A DNA stretch of 64,000 nucleotides, from assembly GCA_029959085.1 (NCBI GenBank), contig JARWIR010000021.1, positions 18,501,620 to 18,565,619 of the forward strand, written 5' to 3'. Every line of letters starts with the position of its first letter. Position 1 is the stretch's first letter. Under the pieces are notes generated by a model that was not told the origin of the DNA, made no database searches, and saw only the letters and a list, made by a program, of their open reading frames with translations. A program made the position numbers and the translations under genes. Origin of the DNA: Nemophila menziesii. Taxonomy: Eukaryota; Streptophyta; Magnoliopsida; Boraginales; Hydrophyllaceae. Shown here piece after piece: positions 1-11,279 of the stretch.

Positions 1-2009
1 AGATATGTTTAAAGGAACACAAATAGCTAAATAGTTGAAAAATGAACCCTACGTTGACCAAAAGTCAACCCAAGATGCATGGAAACCTTACTAACCACTA
101 GATATGTTTAAAGGAACACAAATAGCTAAATAGTTGAAAAATGAACCCTAAGTTGACCAAAAGTCAACCCCTGATGCATGGAAACCTTACTAACCACTAG
201 ATATGTTTAAAGGAACACAAATAGCTAAATAGTTGAAAAATGAACCCTACGTTGACCAAAAGTCAACCCAAGATGCATGGAAACCTTACTAACCACTAGA
301 TATGTTTAAAGGAACACGAATAGCTAAATAGTTGATAAATGAACCCTAAGTTGACCAAAAGTCAACCCAAGATGCATGGAAACTTTACTAACCACTAGAT
401 ATGTTTAAAGGAACACAAATAGCTAAATAGTTGAAAAATGAACCCTAAGTTGACCAAAAGTCAACCCAAGATGCATGGAAACCTTACTAACCAATAGATT
501 TGTTTAAAGGAACACAAATAGCTAAATAGTTGAAAAATGAACCCTAAGTTGACCAAAAGTCAACCCCTGATGCATGGAAACCTTACTAACCACTAGATAT
601 GTTTAAAGGAACACAAATAGCTAAATAGTTGAAAAATGAACCCTACGTTGACCAAAAGTCAACCCAAGATGCATGGAAACCTTACTAACCACAAGATATG
701 TTTAAAGGAACACGAATAGCTAAATAGTTGATTAATGAACCCTAAGTTGACCAAAAGTCAACCCAAGATGCATGGAAACCTTACTAACCACTAGATATGT
801 TTAAAGGAACACAAATAGCTAAATAGTTGAAAAATGAACCCTAAGTTGACCAAAAGTCAACCCAAGATGCATGGAAACCTTACTAACCACTAGATATGTT
901 TAAAGGAACACAAATAGCTAAATAGTTGAAAAATGAACCCTAAGTTGACCAAAAGTCAACCCAAGATGCATGGAAACCTTACTAACCACTAGATATGTTT
1001 AAAGGAACACAAATAGCTAAATAGTTGAAAAATGAACACTACGTTGACCAAAAGTCAACCCAAGATGCATGGAAACCTTACTAACCACTAGATATGTTTA
1101 AAGGAACACAAATAGCTAAATAGTTGAAAAATGAACCCTACGTTGACCAAAAGTCAACCCAAGATGCATGGAAACCTTACTAACCAATAGATTTGTTTAA
1201 AGGAACACAAATAGCTAAATAGTCGAAAAATGAACCCTAAGTTGACCAAAAGTCAACCCAAGATGCATGGAAACCTTACTAACCACTAGATATGTTTAAA
1301 GGAACACAAATAACTAAATAGTTGAAAAATGAACCCTAAGTTGACCAAAAGTCAACCCAAGATGCATGGAAACCTTACTAACCACTAGATATGTTTAAAG
1401 GAACACAAATAGCTAAATAGTTGAAAAATGAACCCTACGTTGACCAAAAGTCAACCCAAGATGCATGGAAACCTTACTAACCACTAGATATGTTTAAAGG
1501 AACACAAATAGCTAAATAGTTGAAAAATAAACCCTACGTTGACCAAAAGTCAACCCAAGATGCATGGAAACCTTACTAACCACAAGATATGTTTAAAGGA
1601 ACACAAATAGCTAAATAGTTGAAAAATGAACCCTACGTTGACCAAAAGTCAACCCAAGATGCATGGAAACCTTACTAACCAATAGATATGTTTAAAGGAA
1701 CACAAATAGCTAAATAGTTGATTAATGAACCCTAAGTTGACCAAAAGTCAACCCAAGATGCATGGAAACCTTACTAACCACTAGATATGTTTAAAGGAAC
1801 ACAAATAACTAAATAGTTGAAAAATGAACCCTAAGTTGACCAAAAGTCAACCCAAGATGCATGGAAACCTTACTAACCACTAGATATGTTTAAAGGAACA
1901 CAAATAGCTAAATAGTTGAAAAATGAACCCTACGTTGACCAAAAGTCAACCCAAGATGCATGGAAACCTTACTAACCACAAGATATGTTTAAAGGAACAC
2001 AAATAGCTA
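1..2009. repeat. 99-bp satellite array, 20 full copies plus a partial
   Basis: A head-to-tail array with an exact 99-bp period: monomers start at 1, 100, 199, 298 and so on to 1981, where a ~29-bp partial copy ends the array. Monomers differ at a few recurrent sites (ACG/AAG before the TTGACC, CCCAAG/CCCCTG, CACTAGATATG/CAATAGATTTG, GTTGAAAAATG/GTTGATTAATG). The same variants recur in non-adjacent monomers, which suggests unequal exchange rather than a strict higher-order repeat. Each monomer holds the interrupted palindrome GTTGACCAAAAGTCAAC, i.e. two opposed WRKY W-box cores. The array starts before the window, so its full length is unknown. It ends about 50 bp from the stop codon of the FAR1-like gene. 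Confidence 0.97.
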
Positions 2010-2060
2010 GTGTATTTCATATTTTTAAGCAAAATACCAATCAAATTACTTAACGATTAG

Positions 2061-4252
2061 CTAATAATACATAAACTGGGAAGCGAATTCAGGAACAGAT
2101 TCACTAGGCGATCCTTCATCGTCTAATTCCTCGTCGCGTAGACGCCCACCTCTTTTGGGGCATGTATTCTTCTGGTGTCCAGGGAGTCTACATAGACCAC
2201 ATCTACGCGGTTGAGCAGTGGTGGTTCCTTTCGGACGTGCTAGAACAGGATCTTCCGCTATTTTCCTTATAGGTTGAGAGGGCTTCTCGAGAAGCGTACC
2301 ATCCGCGTTTGGAAAGTTGCTTGTCCGGGCAACCACATTACTGATGGCTTCTAGTGTATCGTTATATCCCCTGTCACTGCGCGCCGCATGGTATCGCATG
2401 TCTTTCCATTTCGCATTTAGGTATCCCATACGTCCAATCTCCTTGTCAGATTGACTTAAATCGGCCAAATTTTTATCCCTAATGTTAATACTACTACCAG
2501 GGGACCATCTAAACAATACACAACTATCTGGAATCTGTCGCATCCCCTCAAATTTCATCACGTAAAACATATGCCTGCATGGTATTCCATGTGATTCATA
2601 AAGTAAGCAACTGCAATTTAGCCTCAACGTCGATCCATCGCTAGAAATACATACTTTCCTGATCAATGTTGGGTATTGGTATGACTTAACAACGAAAGTG
2701 CGAGATCCATATGTCTGTGACACTGATTCATGAGTTATATCGCCTTGTTGGACAATTTCCTTCCTAACCTTCATGAAAAGGGCACGTGTGAATTGTTTGC
2801 AGGCCCTTATCTCAATATCGTGCAAGAGCGTCGTAGTTATAGGACTCGTCTGGTTCGTGAGATACTCTTCTTTACTTGAGTTGTCCATAATTGTTATCAT
2901 GCCGTTCAAGAACGCTTTGACAAATCCAATCAACTTGACACCCCTGTTCAGGAACCTATTAACGTAGGAATTCATACCTTCGCAACGCTGCGTTGACTTC
3001 ACGAAACCAAAAAAACTACCCCTCAAATAAGCCTCGGCCCACATAGCTCGCTTCTGGTACGTCTCACGTATCCATTTGTCCTCCCATAGGTCATGGTCTC
3101 CCACCATCTTCCACCACGCTTCTTCAAACAAATCTACGCTAACCGGAAGCCGCATGACCTTCTTAAAAATGCTACCAAATCCTTCTACTTTCACGTTGGT
3201 CACAGCGTTGCGACTCAAATGCCAGGAGCATAAACGGTGTCCTACCCCAGGGTATACGATCTCGATCGCTGATGCCATTGATCTATCACCGTCAGTAACA
3301 ACCGATCTAGGTTTCTTCCCATTCATTGCCGCAGTTAACGTTTCCAGTACCCACACGTACGATTCCGTTGTTTCGTACTTAATCAACGCAATACCGAATA
3401 TACAAGTCTTACGGTGGTTGTTGACCCCTGCTAGCACAACAAGCGGGAAACCGTAGGCATTGGTTTTGTATGTGGCGTCAAATACGAGGACATCCCCGTA
3501 AATCGCAAACTCTCTCCTCGATCTACCATCGCAAAAAAACAACTTCTCCAAACGTTTCTCTTCGTCCAACGTGTATTTAAAAACAAACAAGGGATCTGTC
3601 TCACACCGACCTTCTAAGTAGGCGAGTGTCACATTAACATCCCCCTCAATAATCTCCTCCGACCTTAAACGACCGAGAACGTTGTACAAGTCTTTCCTCA
3701 CAAAACCAACGCTCTGGTATGAACCAGCCTCTCTAACAAACAAGTCCATTATCTTTGTTGTTGGTATACCTGAGTCTCTCAAAGATATTGCTTGATCGAG
3801 ATGCCCTTCGTCTATACGTCTGTGGGACCTCAGAAAGTGTGCGGAAGCGGGAGGAGCCAAAACGTGATTGTGCTCCAAGATGGCTCGAGTCACTACGAAG
3901 CATTCTAGGGTTTTCTCGAATTTAATACGTAGATGTGCCTTACAATTACACCTTGTGTCTGCTCTATGACCTCGAACTCTATCTTTCATTTCAATGTACT
4001 GTTTCTGACGAACTCCTGCACAAGAACAAAGAAACACCCTACCAACAATTTCACCACCACTACCCGCCGCTTTATAGACCCGATCCTTACGAACGCTAAA
4101 ACCAATTGCACGGGCATAAGTGTTGTAGAACATATACGCTTCCTCCTCGCTAGCAAACCTCAGCTTCATCACATCAAAAAGGGTCAACGATGTCACAACA
4201 TCATCTTCGATCTGTTTGGCACCAACGTTTATGGAACAACTACCTACAACGT
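2061..4252 (-). CDS. FAR1/FHY3-related MULE transposase-like protein (main exon)
   Basis: A long uninterrupted reading frame of more than 700 codons. Order from the N-terminus: a FAR1 DNA-binding domain (EEEAYMFYNTYA, then Cys/His-rich GRVFLCS, TRCNCKAH and EHNH); a MULE-type DDE core with Asp in FDATYK and in VVTDGDRSM, followed by HRLCSWHLSRNA; a SWIM zinc finger (CSC...CRH, near residue 550 of the 711-codon run from 4196); and a C-terminal CCHC knuckle CGLCRLPGHQKNTC. Family knowledge: such proteins are either MuDR-like transposases or domesticated light-signalling transcription factors. No ATG lies between the upstream stop at 4290 and 4169; codon 4194-4196 is GTG. Either Met at 4167-4169 starts a ~702-aa protein, or (my preferred model) a tiny first exon ATG at 4656-4658 (MSSN plus one base) splices from donor G|GTTAG at 4645 to acceptor TTAG at 4253. 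I found no terminal inverted repeats, so autonomous MULE versus host gene is unresolved. Confidence 0.9.
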
Positions 4253-4645
4253 CTAACAGTACATAGCAAATTAATTTTTTAACCGGATATTACAACATTA
4301 CATTTAAACAACTTCTTAGAATTTTACAACAAATTAATAAAAAAAGAAGCAAATGTTTATCAAACATTTTTTTTTTCGAAATCTTTAAACAAAATAATAA
4401 ATCACATCCATAATAAAGAAATTTAATAATATACCAATATAAATCTTAAAAAACTCGCAAAAAATACATTTAAGAGGTTAAGGGTATAAACCAACAATTA
4501 GGGTGTTTAGTTTGTTCCTACCTAGTTTGATACATCAATATTATCTATCAACGGCACATTTAGCATTTTCGTAACACAATAATTACAATATAGCGACAAC
4601 CATAGTAAAAAAATACTAAATACTACATTAGAATCAAGAACTAAC
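4253..4645 (-). other. Predicted phase-1 intron of the FAR1-like gene
   Basis: Inference. The minus strand reads AAATG|GTTAGTTC at 4650-4638 and TACTGTTAG|ACGTT at 4261-4248. Splicing the 13-nt exon (4658-4646) to 4252 makes an Asp codon across the junction and keeps the main frame. The 393-nt segment is strongly AT-rich, as plant introns are, and the main frame meets a stop at 4290 inside it. An unspliced protein starting at 4169 is the alternative. Confidence 0.45.
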
Positions 4646-4746
4646 CATTTGAAGACATTCCTCTAGATGTTTCCTCAACCGATACACTACAAACTACAAA
4701 TGATAAGACAACTTTGGATGATTATTCATGCTTCCTCCCAACTCTT

Positions 4747-4757
4747 CCTTTTATAGG
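4747..4757 (-). promoter_or_regulatory. Candidate TATA box of the FAR1-like gene
   Basis: The minus strand reads CCTATAAAAGG, a good plant TATA element, about 90 bp before the predicted ATG at 4658. A short upstream reading frame (11 codons, from the ATG at about 4731) lies in the predicted leader. A second minus-strand TATA-like run (TTATATAAAG, about 5114-5126) with an ACACGTGT G-box at about 5189-5196 lies further out and is the alternative promoter. Confidence 0.45.
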
Positions 4758-5726
4758 CAAACTTCTACAAATAGCATTAATTCCGACAACTCGTAGGTGG
4801 TTGGAAAGTCATTAAAGGCCCAATAAATTTGCTACCAAACCAAACACAACCACCTATCCCGTCACCATTTATGACTTTCGATTTACTTAACACCTACTTA
4901 GTTTAATCCAAACCGATTAACATCTACATACAAGAAAAAAACACCACTACCTAAAAAATAATTCACCAAAATCATGAATTTCAACATTCACTAGGATTGC
5001 CACGGTTCCAAAAGAGTAATCATCACAAAACGACAAAACAAATATTAACGTTTATACTGGAACGAAAATATACACATACTCCTCACATTATAAGAACATA
5101 AAAATACACTAGGCTTTATATAAATAAATGCCCATCCACTTGCTTCGATTGGACATAATAATATAATAATGGACCACTGAGTACGTGACACGTGTAGGCG
5201 GTAATATAATGTTGACAATTTGTTATCGTTGACTAAGGAACAAAAAATAACAGGCGCCGTCTTTTCCGAAACGATAAATTACACTAACGCCGCCAAAATA
5301 AAATTACCTGGGAACGAAAATTTCATTAAAATAATATTCGAAATTCTGAAAAAAGAAAAAAAAAAAAAGACAACTGTTCATCGATGTGACGAAACATGAT
5401 GATTACCTGCAGAGGGGTAATAGGGTCATTGTGCAAAGTCAATAAAAAATAATAAAATGACGGACGTACCTGATTGCGCCACGTCATCATCTTGGCGCCA
5501 CGTGTCGTTATATAAATCCGTTGTACCTACAACAGATTTATGCAAGAATTCTCCCAAATTATTTGGGGTTTTTTATTTTTTACAGGTATAAGAGCCATGA
5601 GCCCTCTGTCATATTCATAAAAGTAGAGGTATATTTATAAAAGTAAGGGTAAGCAAATAAGAAAAAAAAAAAAAAACAAACCAAGAGAACCAAGTATAAA
5701 CCAAACCGATATAAGAAAAAAGAGGT
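4758..5726. other. Upstream intergenic DNA with a plus-strand G-box/TATA cluster
   Basis: AT-rich DNA without a credible gene. At 5476-5517 the plus strand carries GCGCCACGTCA, GGCGCCACGTGTCG and then TTATATAAAT, which looks like a G-box/ABRE-type promoter, but no plus-strand reading frame of note follows before the foldback elements. Short homopolymer runs lie at about 5350-5370 and 5660-5675. Confidence 0.5.
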
Positions 5727-6680
5727 AATTAGAGATAAATGTCTCCTTAATGATGCCTTTAATTTTTTTAAGCCTCTAATTTTCTTATTTAGAGATAAAT
5801 GCCTCATAGAACAATTATTTATAAAAAACATCTCCTTTATATTTTTTATACCTATACTATCCTTATTATTATATATATATTATTTTATTTTTAATACAAT
5901 ATATATTTTTAAATCTTAAACAAATAATAGGGTATTCCACCACCACCATCACCACCACCACCACCTCCACCATCACAACCACCACCACCACTACAGCCAC
6001 CACAACCATCACCACCACCACCACCACCACCACCACCACCTACTACTAATTTCATCACACGCGCGCGTCCGTGAAATTTTTTTAAAATCGCCATAACCAA
6101 TTCAAAAAAAATCAGAAAAATCGAAAAAAATCATATTTGGATAAATCAAATTAATATTTACGTCTATGATTTTTTTCGGAATTTTCGGAATTTTTTGGTT
6201 TTTTTGATTTTTTTTTTAAATTTTTTAATTCGCAGAACATGGAATTCCATGTTTAAAACATGGAATTCATGTTTTAAACAGTGAATTTCGTGTCTGCGGA
6301 AACAAATTTCTTATATCAAAACATGGAATTCCATGTTTAAAACATGGAATTCCATGTTCTGCGAAATAAAAAAATTTAAAAAAATCAAAAAATTCAAAAA
6401 ACTCTGAAAAAAATCATAGACGTAAATATTAATTAGCTTTATCCAAATATATAAATTTTTAATTTTTTTGATTTTTTTAGAATTAGTTATGACGATTTTT
6501 AAAAAAATTCAAGGACGCGCGCGTGGGTTCATTAGTTTTTGTTTTGTTTTTTTCTAATCTCTTTTTTTTAATTGTTAATTATAAGGGTAGTTTGGGATAG
6601 GGCATTTTTCTATAAAAAATCTTATTATAGGCACCTTTTTTTAAATAAGTTTTTTAATAGGCATTAATCTCTAATTGGCT
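5727..6680. mobile_element. Foldback element, copy 1 (non-autonomous, MITE-like)
   Basis: A ~950-bp unit with matching inverted ends: the left end reads AATTAGAGATAAATG and the right end reads AGGCATTAATCTCTAATT, followed inward by further imperfect complementarity. Inside is a CCA/CCACCATCA microsatellite (about 5938-6045) and then a large nested hairpin (6056-6528). The hairpin arms begin with CACACGCGCGCGTCC and mirror each other to a centre containing several copies of the palindrome ACATGGAATTCCATGT. No coding frame is credible; the glycine-rich frames are read through the CCA repeat. The copy is directly followed by a second tandem copy, sharing the TIR-like junction at 6656-6690. Confidence 0.8.
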
Positions 6681-7664
6681 AGAGATAAATGCCTCCTTAA
6701 TGATGCTTTTAATTTTTTTAAGCCCCTAATTTTCTTATTTAGAGATAAATGCCTCATAGAACAATTATTTATAAAAAACATCCCCTTTATATTTTTTATG
6801 CCTATACTATCCTTATTATTAAATATATTATTTTATTTTAATACAATATTTATTTTTAAATCTTAAACAAATAATAGGGTATTTCCACCACCACCACCAC
6901 CACAACCATCACCACCTCCACCATCACAACCACCACCACCACCACTACAACCACCACAACCATCACCACCTCCACCACCACCACCACCACCTACTACTAA
7001 TTTCATCACACGCGCGCGTCCGTGAAATTTTTTTAAAATCGCCATAACTAATTCAAAAAAAATCAGAAAAATCGAAAAAAATCATATTTGGATAAATCAA
7101 ATTAATATTTACGTCTATAATTTTTTTCGGAATTTTCAGAATTTTTTGGTTTTATTGATTTTTTTAAATTTTTTTAATTCGCAGAACATGGAATTCCATG
7201 TTTAAACATGGAAAAACATGGAATTCCATGTTTTAAACAGTGAATTTCGTGTCTGCGGGAAACAAAATTTTTATATCAAAACATGGAATTCCATGTTTAT
7301 AACATGGAATTCCATGTTTATAACATGGAATTCCATGTTCTGCGAATTAAAAAATTCAAAAAAATCTAAAAAATCAAAAAATTCAAAAAATTTTGAAAAA
7401 AATCATAGACATAAATATTAATTTGCTTTATCCAAATATATAAATATTTTATTTTTTTGATTTTTTTAGAATTAGTTATGACGATTTTAAAAAAATTTCA
7501 CGGACGCGCGCGTGTGTTTATTAGTTTTTGTTTTGTTTTTTTCTAATTTTTTTAATTGTTAATTATAAAGGTAGTTTGGGATGGGGCATTTTTCTATAAA
7601 AAATCTTATCATAGGCACCTTTTTTTAAATAAGTTTTTTAATAGGCATTAATCTCTAATTGGCT
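6681..7664. mobile_element. Foldback element, copy 2 (tandem duplicate)
   Basis: The same order of parts as copy 1: the end AGAGATAAATGCCTCC, a CCA microsatellite (about 6886-6993), a nested hairpin (7007-7518) and the end AGGCATTAATCTCTAATT. The outer 48 bp of the hairpin arms (7007-7054 against 7471-7518) differ at about one position, so this copy is nearly intact. Three copies of the 16-bp palindrome ACATGGAATTCCATGT lie near the centre. The direct adjacency of two copies suggests tandem duplication by unequal exchange, or insertion of one element at the end of the other. Confidence 0.8.
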
Positions 7665-8199
7665 CAAGAAAAAATTATAGAATGTAGAAAAATATTAATA
7701 AGATATATATATAGGAGAAAATTTAATTGAGTATTTATCATCAATGACAATTTTTTTGAGTTATTATTTGAGCTTGTTATTAGTGAATTTTTTTTATATC
7801 ACTTAAGATTATATTAGTAAGTATCTACTTGATTGATTTTATTAATCATGATTGAATGGATTTAGAAGCATTAATTTTAATTTTATAATTTTATAAGTAT
7901 TGTAAATTAAGATAATTATTATTATAATAGTAAGATAATTGTATTACAATATTAATCGCTATTGGACAATGTATTTTAAAAACTTGTATTGTTAGATTAT
8001 TGGTCAAGCATACAAATTTGTAGCGAACCAAATAACGAACAGATGCAAACCAGTCTGAAACAAAAAACCAAATGTGAAACCAAATACGAATCATGCGGTT
8101 TGGTTTTTAAATTATAAAAAACCGAAATTTTCGGTTCGATTCTGGTTTTGGCAAAAAATAGAAAAAAACCAAACCATACCCACCCCTACATAAAAGTCT
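7665..8199. other. AT-rich DNA with a hAT-end-like remnant
   Basis: No gene. At about 8095-8190 the minus strand reads TAGGGGTGGGTATGGTTTGG and continues into alternating GGTTTTT/AACCGAAA motifs. This resembles the subterminal region of plant hAT elements, which commonly begin C/TAGGGGTGGGC. No matching opposite end or 8-bp target duplication was found, so this is a low-confidence call. The rest is featureless AT-rich sequence. Confidence 0.35.
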
Positions 8200-8242
8200 C
8201 CTAGTTAACTAGTTTTTTTTTTGCCAACCTAGTTAACTAGTT
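8200..8242 (-). mobile_element. Retroposed micro-insertion with 15-bp target duplication
   Basis: The 15-bp direct repeat CCTAGTTAACTAGTT (8200-8214 and 8228-8242) flanks only 13 bp, T8 plus GCCAA. On the minus strand the insert is TTGGC followed by A8, i.e. a poly(A)-tailed fragment of about five nucleotides. This is the signature of target-primed reverse transcription of an extremely 5'-truncated retroposon. Confidence 0.6.
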
Positions 8243-9117
8243 GGTTAGAAGCTAACTAGAAGGTAAAAAAACTAAAATATCCTTTCTCCACCTTTTATAT
8301 CATTAACCAAAAAAGAAAACCTAATATTTTTGATTTTTTTTACATTATCCTCAAAGTCTATATGTTCTTTCTCCTATCTTCAAAATCAAACTTCATAATA
8401 AAACCACTGCTCTCCTGCATAAGAAAACCAGCGCCAGTCGTGGACAATTCTCCACCTTTTATACTCTGGTCTCACCTTTTCACAAAGGCACTCGCCTGCA
8501 CAAGAAAAATGGTAACGCCTACATTAGAAAATCGACGTCGCCTGCACAAGAAAACCGCCGCCACTCGTGGACCATTCTCTACCAAGCCCCAATTGAAGGT
8601 AAAAAACTAAGTTATCTTTAACCTAATCTGCTAATGTGAGTGTGAAGAGTTTTTTGTTTGTTTTAATAGAGTGTGAAGAGATGGATTTTAGTTTTATGAT
8701 GTTTTATTTCTTGTTTTTCAATGTTTGCTTTTCTTTTTTTACCGTATGGGAAGTTTTTTTTCATGCGAGAGTGAAGAGAGTTTGAAACTCTTTTTTGTTT
8801 TTGTTTTTTTTTTCTTATGCGAGTGTAAAGAGATTTTTTTTTGTTACAAAGCTTGTGCGAATATATTTTCTTTTTGTTTTGTTTTCTCTTTCTTATACTA
8901 ACTCTTTTGAATTTCTTTTGCAGTAAATATTTGCTTGGCACAACTGATGGTCTAACATAATTTAAAAAGTTGATTTTATCATTTGAATTGGGTACATACC
9001 CAATGTAATTGTATGGGTAAGTATGTATTGTATTTGTGTGGATACAAACCTAGTGCATCTGTATATGGGTACACAGTTTGAACATTTACTTTTTCACCGG
9101 TCACCGGAAAAAATATA
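8243..9117. other. AT-rich spacer with short local duplications
   Basis: No convincing gene. A ~40-bp imperfect duplication (AAGAAAACC...CCAC/GTCGTGGAC, about 8421-8455 and 8548-8585) lies in an 82-codon plus-strand frame that has no recognisable domain. From 8640 to 8850 a G(A)GAGTGTGAAGAG-like motif recurs several times amid T-rich runs. Confidence 0.4.
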
Positions 9118-9270
9118 GAGTACTCCGAGAATTTGCTGAGTACTCAGACAATTTGTTGAGTACTCTGACAATTTTGCTGAGCATTCTGATAATTTTGCTG
9201 AGTACTCCGACAATTTTGCTGAGTACTTAGACAATTTTGATGAGTACTCTGACGATTTTAATGAGTATAA
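9118..9270. repeat. 22-25 bp tandem repeat with GAGTACTC palindromes
   Basis: Seven imperfect units of the form GAGTACTC(C/T)GACAATTTTGCT. Each unit start contains all or most of the 8-bp palindrome GAGTACTC. Unit length drifts through indels in the T run. There is no open reading frame across it. Confidence 0.8.
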
Positions 9271-10100
9271 TTAAAAATTAAAGAGTAAAAAGCCAAAATA
9301 AATATTTTATTCACATTTCTTCCACTTTTCTAATGAATTACAAAAAATAAACAATTCAAAATTAACTTTTACATTGACTAGATCTAGTCAAACCAGATCT
9401 AAAAAAAAATTTAAAAAATCCCAAAAAACAAGCGTACTAAGTACACTAATAATTAAAAAAAAATTCACGCGTTCCTTCGCAGCAGCTGTAATGGAGAACT
9501 GAAGCAGCCATGGAAAACTGAACAACATCAGCAGCTGTAATGGAGAACAACCGCAGTAATGGAGCTCCGGCCACCGCAGCATCGCAGCACCGCATCATCG
9601 AGCTTCCAGATCCGCCGTTTGAGCTTCCGGTTCGCACCGCCGACGAGAAGAGGACAAGCTGCGGCAACACTATTACCTGCTCAGGAAACACCATTGTTGC
9701 AGCACCCCCTCAGAGCTCTTGAACGGTGCATCGCGAACGGAGAACAACCGCAGGGGTTCGTTGCTTCACCATTCTTCACCATTAGATCGCCTCATGTTCC
9801 AGCTCGGTGAAGAAGAAGCCTTGCGCGAAACAGAACGAAGGAGCACCACCGCGCATCTCTTTCTCACGTCGCGAAGGCACTGTGAACCTCCATGGCTGCT
9901 CCGATCTGCTACACACGGATCTCGGCGCTGTGAACCTCCATGGCCGCCATGAGAGGTTGCGAGAAGACAGGTGGTGGTGGTGTGTTTTAGTGGTGGTGGT
10001 GGTTTTGGAGCTACTCACGTCGGAGGGGAGAAATGGGGAGGAGAGGGAGGTGAGAGAAACTGGTTCTGAAAATATAATTTGTGGTATCTAAATTAATATA
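9271..10100. other. Small GC-rich block, coding status unknown
   Basis: From about 9460 to 10070 the base composition rises sharply above the AT-rich flanks, and short open frames exist on both strands (82, 83, 78 and 94 codons). None shows a recognisable domain. All are low-complexity or overlap each other, e.g. a run of GTGGTGGTG at 9970-10010 reads as poly-His on one strand and poly-Val/Trp on the other. The sequence around GTGAACCTCCATGGC is locally duplicated (about 9880 and 9928). It could be a captured gene fragment, a degraded exon or part of an uncharacterised transposon. I assign no function. Confidence 0.35.
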
Positions 10101-11279
10101 TATAGGAAAAGAAATAACAAAAGAGGGTAGTAACGTAATAGGGATTTTGGGTTTCATGTGTTAAATTCTTTTTGAGGTCTTTAGTAAGAAGAGAAGGAAA
10201 GAGGGGTTTCTAATTAGAATAGGACGGTGTCTTCAAGACCCTAAGTGGCCTTTTCTCTATTTATTAAAAAAAAAATTAAACATATAAAATTAGACCAAAA
10301 CATGTTAAAAAAATATATCATGCTTATTACAAGATGAAGAAATACAAATTATTTTATGATTTATAACATAAAATAGTCTTTAATTTGTACATGTTTATTT
10401 GATTTGATAATAGTTTTTATAATTGGAAAGGGCAAGATAGCCAACTAAGATTCTAATGATGTGATAGATAGTATTGAATTTATTAGCAAATCTTTAAAAC
10501 AGTATTGTAATTAACTTCTTGATCATGTTTAATTTTGACAAAATTTTTTTTGGAAAGGGCCTATTTTTCTTAGTTCACTTTAGGTATCATGATAACTCAG
10601 GCCAGCCTAAAGGATTTTCGTTAATTCAATATATAATATTTTATTCTCTGAATTAAAAATTAATTTTTAATTTTTTTCTCACAGTTTGACAATTTTTGAC
10701 GCCCTACCTCTTCTCTGGAGAAAATTTGAATATGCCTAAAAAAGAAAATTCTTCCATCCATTATTAAATAAATCTATATCAGTAATATTAATACATATAC
10801 CTTATGTTCTAAACATAAGAAAAACTAACTATAATCAATGAATGTGAAATAAATATTAAGTCATCCAATATTGGATAAAAGTTTTACCCTCTTAAAAATA
10901 AGTGCAAAAATTTATGCAGAATTTAAATAATTTTAAATTTTGATTGTATAAATTTTTTATGACTAATTCATTTATTTTGAAGAAACAAAATTAATTTTTA
11001 TGCAACAAACTATAACACAAAAACACTTAGTCGAACACACAAAATTTTAAATCTTGAATATCAAGTTTGTATATAATTTATTTTTATTATTTTTATTTAG
11101 ATCTCTATATCTTATTTTTTTGATTTATTTTCACTTTGTTATATTAATTAGGGGCAATGCCTAATTAATTACATGGAAAGTGTAAAAATTCTTAATTAAT
11201 TACAATTTTAATTTAAGCACAAAAAATGAAAGATTAAAAAATACCCATAGACAATTAATTAATTATAATATTATTTATA
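10101..11279. other. AT-rich intergenic DNA
   Basis: I see no gene, long repeat or recognisable element here. The sequence is dominated by A/T runs and short degenerate motifs. Confidence 0.6.

Noticed and set aside
1..2009. CRISPR-like array
   Set aside because: Perfect direct repeats without unique spacers, 99-bp units and a plant context: it is a satellite.
5909..7045. Two glycine-rich minus-strand reading frames of ~60 codons
   Set aside because: They are translations of the CCA microsatellites inside the foldback copies; the Gly runs follow the repeat and there is no conserved start or domain.
9446..10091. A small protein-coding gene in the GC-rich block
   Set aside because: Several competing frames on both strands, all low complexity, none with a domain; kept only as an unassigned block.
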